Source: Bacillota bacterium
GTDB taxonomy: Bacteria; Bacillota; Clostridia; Peptostreptococcales; Anaerovoracaceae
Assembly (NCBI GenBank): GCA_016282655.1
Contig: JAEELK010000023.1
Coordinates: forward strand, 1-5,245
Reading direction: 5' to 3'
Length of the DNA: 5,245 bases
The translations under genes and the position numbers were made by a program. Below, one piece after another: positions 4,135 to 5,245 of the stretch (position 1 is the first letter of the stretch; the number at the start of each line of letters is the position of its first letter). The notes beneath the pieces were generated by a model. It was given only the letters and a program-made list of their open reading frames with translations, had not been told where the DNA came from and searched no databases.

Positions 4135-4836
4135 ATGCTGATCTCGGGACTGCAAAAGCTGACTCTGCTGGATTATCCCGGGCAGCTGTCCTGCACCATA
4201 TTCACCGGCGGATGCAATTTCCGCTGCCCCTTCTGCCACAACGCCTCCCTGGTAGCCCCGGAGCGCATCGAAGCCTATCCGGGCGGCGAGGAAGAGATCT
4301 TTCGCTTCCTGGAGCGGCGGCAGGGGATGCTGGAAGGCGTGGCGGTCAGCGGCGGCGAGCCGCTGCTGCAGCCGGATCTGCCGGACTTCCTGCGGCGCGT
4401 CCGCGCCATGGGCTACAAGATCAAGCTGGACACGAACGGCTCCTTCCCGGAACGCCTGCGCGCCGTGGTGGAGGAGGGGCTGGTCGACCGGGTCGCCATG
4501 GATCTGAAGAACGCGCCCGGCCTCTATCCGGAGACGGTCGGCCTGCGGCTCTTGGACATCGCGCCCATCGAGCGCAGCAAGAACTACCTTCTGGAAGGGC
4601 ACGTGCCCTATGAATTCCGCACCACGGTGGTGCGCGGACTGCATACCGCGGAGAGCCTGGCGGAGGCGGCGGCCTGGATCGCCGGCGCCGAGGAGTACTA
4701 TCTCCAGCAGTACCGCGACGCCGGAGACATCCTCCTGCCGGAAGGCCTTTCCGCCTTTTCGGACGAAGAGATGCATGAGCTGCTGAAAACTGTGCAAGAG
4801 ACCCTGCCCGCGGCGCAGCTGCGGGGGCTTGCATAA
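4135..4836 (+). CDS. nrdG: Anaerobic ribonucleotide reductase activating protein (radical SAM activase, NrdG type)
   Basis: A 233-residue cytosolic radical SAM enzyme. Cys27, Cys31 and Cys34 in GGCNFRCPFCHN form the CxxxCxxC ligand set of the [4Fe-4S] cluster. SGGEP (72-76) is the SAM-binding GGE motif, followed by the conserved strands KLDTNG (97-102) and AMDLKNA (121-127). It opens with ISGLQKLTLLDYPGQ, typical of the longer activase form often called NrdG2, which is related to pyruvate formate-lyase activase. From reduced cluster and SAM it makes a 5'-deoxyadenosyl radical that places the glycyl radical on NrdD. The nrdD gene starts 51 nt downstream, which identifies the partner and makes a pyruvate formate-lyase activase role unlikely. 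GAGGA (4122-4126) precedes the ATG by eight bases. Control by NrdR through the two upstream boxes is likely. Confidence 0.93.
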   Translation: MLISGLQKLTLLDYPGQLSCTIFTGGCNFRCPFCHNASLVAPERIEAYPGGEEEIFRFLERRQGMLEGVAVSGGEPLLQPDLPDFLRRVRAMGYKIKLDTNGSFPERLRAVVEEGLVDRVAMDLKNAPGLYPETVGLRLLDIAPIERSKNYLLEGHVPYEFRTTVVRGLHTAESLAEAAAWIAGAEEYYLQQYRDAGDILLPEGLSAFSDEEMHELLKTVQETLPAAQLRGLA

Positions 4837-4887
4837 CATAAAAAGATATCCCCCCCTGAAGAATATTACGAGAGCGAGGAAGAGCAA

Positions 4888-5245
4888 ATGTATCAGGTCG
4901 TAAAGCGTGACGGCAAGATCGTGGATTTCGACATCACCAAGATCTCCGCGGCGATCAAGAAGGCCTTTGAGGCCACCAAGACGGAGTACAACGACAGCGT
5001 CATCGATTTTCTGGCGCTGAAGGTCTCCGCGGATTTCCAGCCCAAGATCAAGGACGGGCTCATCGCCGTAGAAGACATCCAGGACAGCGTGGAGGCGGTG
5101 CTCTCCCGCGGCGGCTACGAGACCGTGGCCAAGGCCTACATCCTCTACCGCAAGCAGCGCGAGAAGATCCGCAACCCCCGTTCCACCCTGCTGGACTACA
5201 AGTCCACCGTGGACAAGTATCTGAAGATCAGCGACTGGCGCGTCA
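4888..5245 (+). CDS. nrdD: Anaerobic ribonucleoside-triphosphate reductase NrdD (N-terminal 119 codons, cut by window edge)
   Basis: The frame is open from ATG 4888 to the window edge and gives 119 residues of a much longer class III ribonucleotide reductase, which reduces ribonucleoside triphosphates to deoxy forms without oxygen. Residues 1-94 are an ATP-cone, the regulatory domain that binds ATP or dATP: it begins YQVVKRDGKIVDFD, where KRDG is the typical nucleotide-binding start, and ends RGGYETVAKAYILYRKQRE. Residues 111-119 (YLKISDWRV) match the segment that usually leads into the NrdD catalytic barrel. The catalytic cysteines, C-terminal zinc site and glycyl radical site lie beyond the window. 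GAGGA (4876-4880) is seven bases before the ATG. An ATP-cone alone also occurs in NrdR and aerobic reductases, but the DWRV segment and the adjacent activase support NrdD. Confidence 0.92.
   Translation, partial: MYQVVKRDGKIVDFDITKISAAIKKAFEATKTEYNDSVIDFLALKVSADFQPKIKDGLIAVEDIQDSVEAVLSRGGYETVAKAYILYRKQREKIRNPRSTLLDYKSTVDKYLKISDWRV

Overview
The window looks like chromosomal DNA from a GC-rich, strictly anaerobic Firmicute of the class Clostridia. The pointers are the Feo set of a DtxR-type regulator, two separate FeoA proteins, a large FeoB and a FeoB-associated Cys-rich peptide. The next operon is an oxygen-sensitive class III ribonucleotide reductase with its activase. Purine-rich AGGAGG-like ribosome binding sites and coding GC well above intergenic GC fit this. 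The genus cannot be named from the sequence alone.

Layout. Positions 1-360 (minus strand) hold the first 120 codons of a DtxR/IdeR-type metal-dependent repressor that runs off the left edge. Positions 361-605 are a divergent regulatory region with a probable repressor promoter, a leader hairpin, and a strong forward promoter carrying two copies of the inverted repeat GTTAG-N6-CTAAC. Then come feoA1 (606-818), feoA2 (905-1126), a compact terminator-like hairpin (1134-1158), a third copy of the inverted repeat embedded in a second promoter-like element (1157-1185), feoB (1199-3595), a 57-residue Cys-rich membrane peptide (3664-3837) and a strong terminator (3887-3929). After an AT-rich promoter region (3930-4134) come nrdG (4135-4836) and the first 119 codons of nrdD (4888 to the right edge).

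How it works together. The simplest reading is a self-contained ferrous iron uptake locus. The divergent regulator would sense Fe(II) and, when iron is plentiful, bind the GTTAG-N6-CTAAC sites, two at the feoA promoter and one in front of feoB. FeoB is the GTP-linked Fe(II) permease, the FeoA proteins are small cytosolic SH3-like partners, and the Cys-rich peptide probably assists at the membrane. The second operon makes deoxyribonucleotides without oxygen. Its promoter region carries two sequences resembling NrdR boxes whose starts are 32 bp apart, the usual tandem arrangement, which predicts NrdR control.

The genes are of known families. The less routine material is regulatory: a repeated operator fused to the extended -10 of two promoters, a terminator separating feoA2 from feoB, a feoB promoter whose transcript would lack its own ribosome binding site, the mixed metal-ligand set of the regulator, and a very acidic insertion in the outer loop of FeoB. 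I see no CRISPR array, mobile element, tRNA or rRNA, and no clear sign of a wholly new system.
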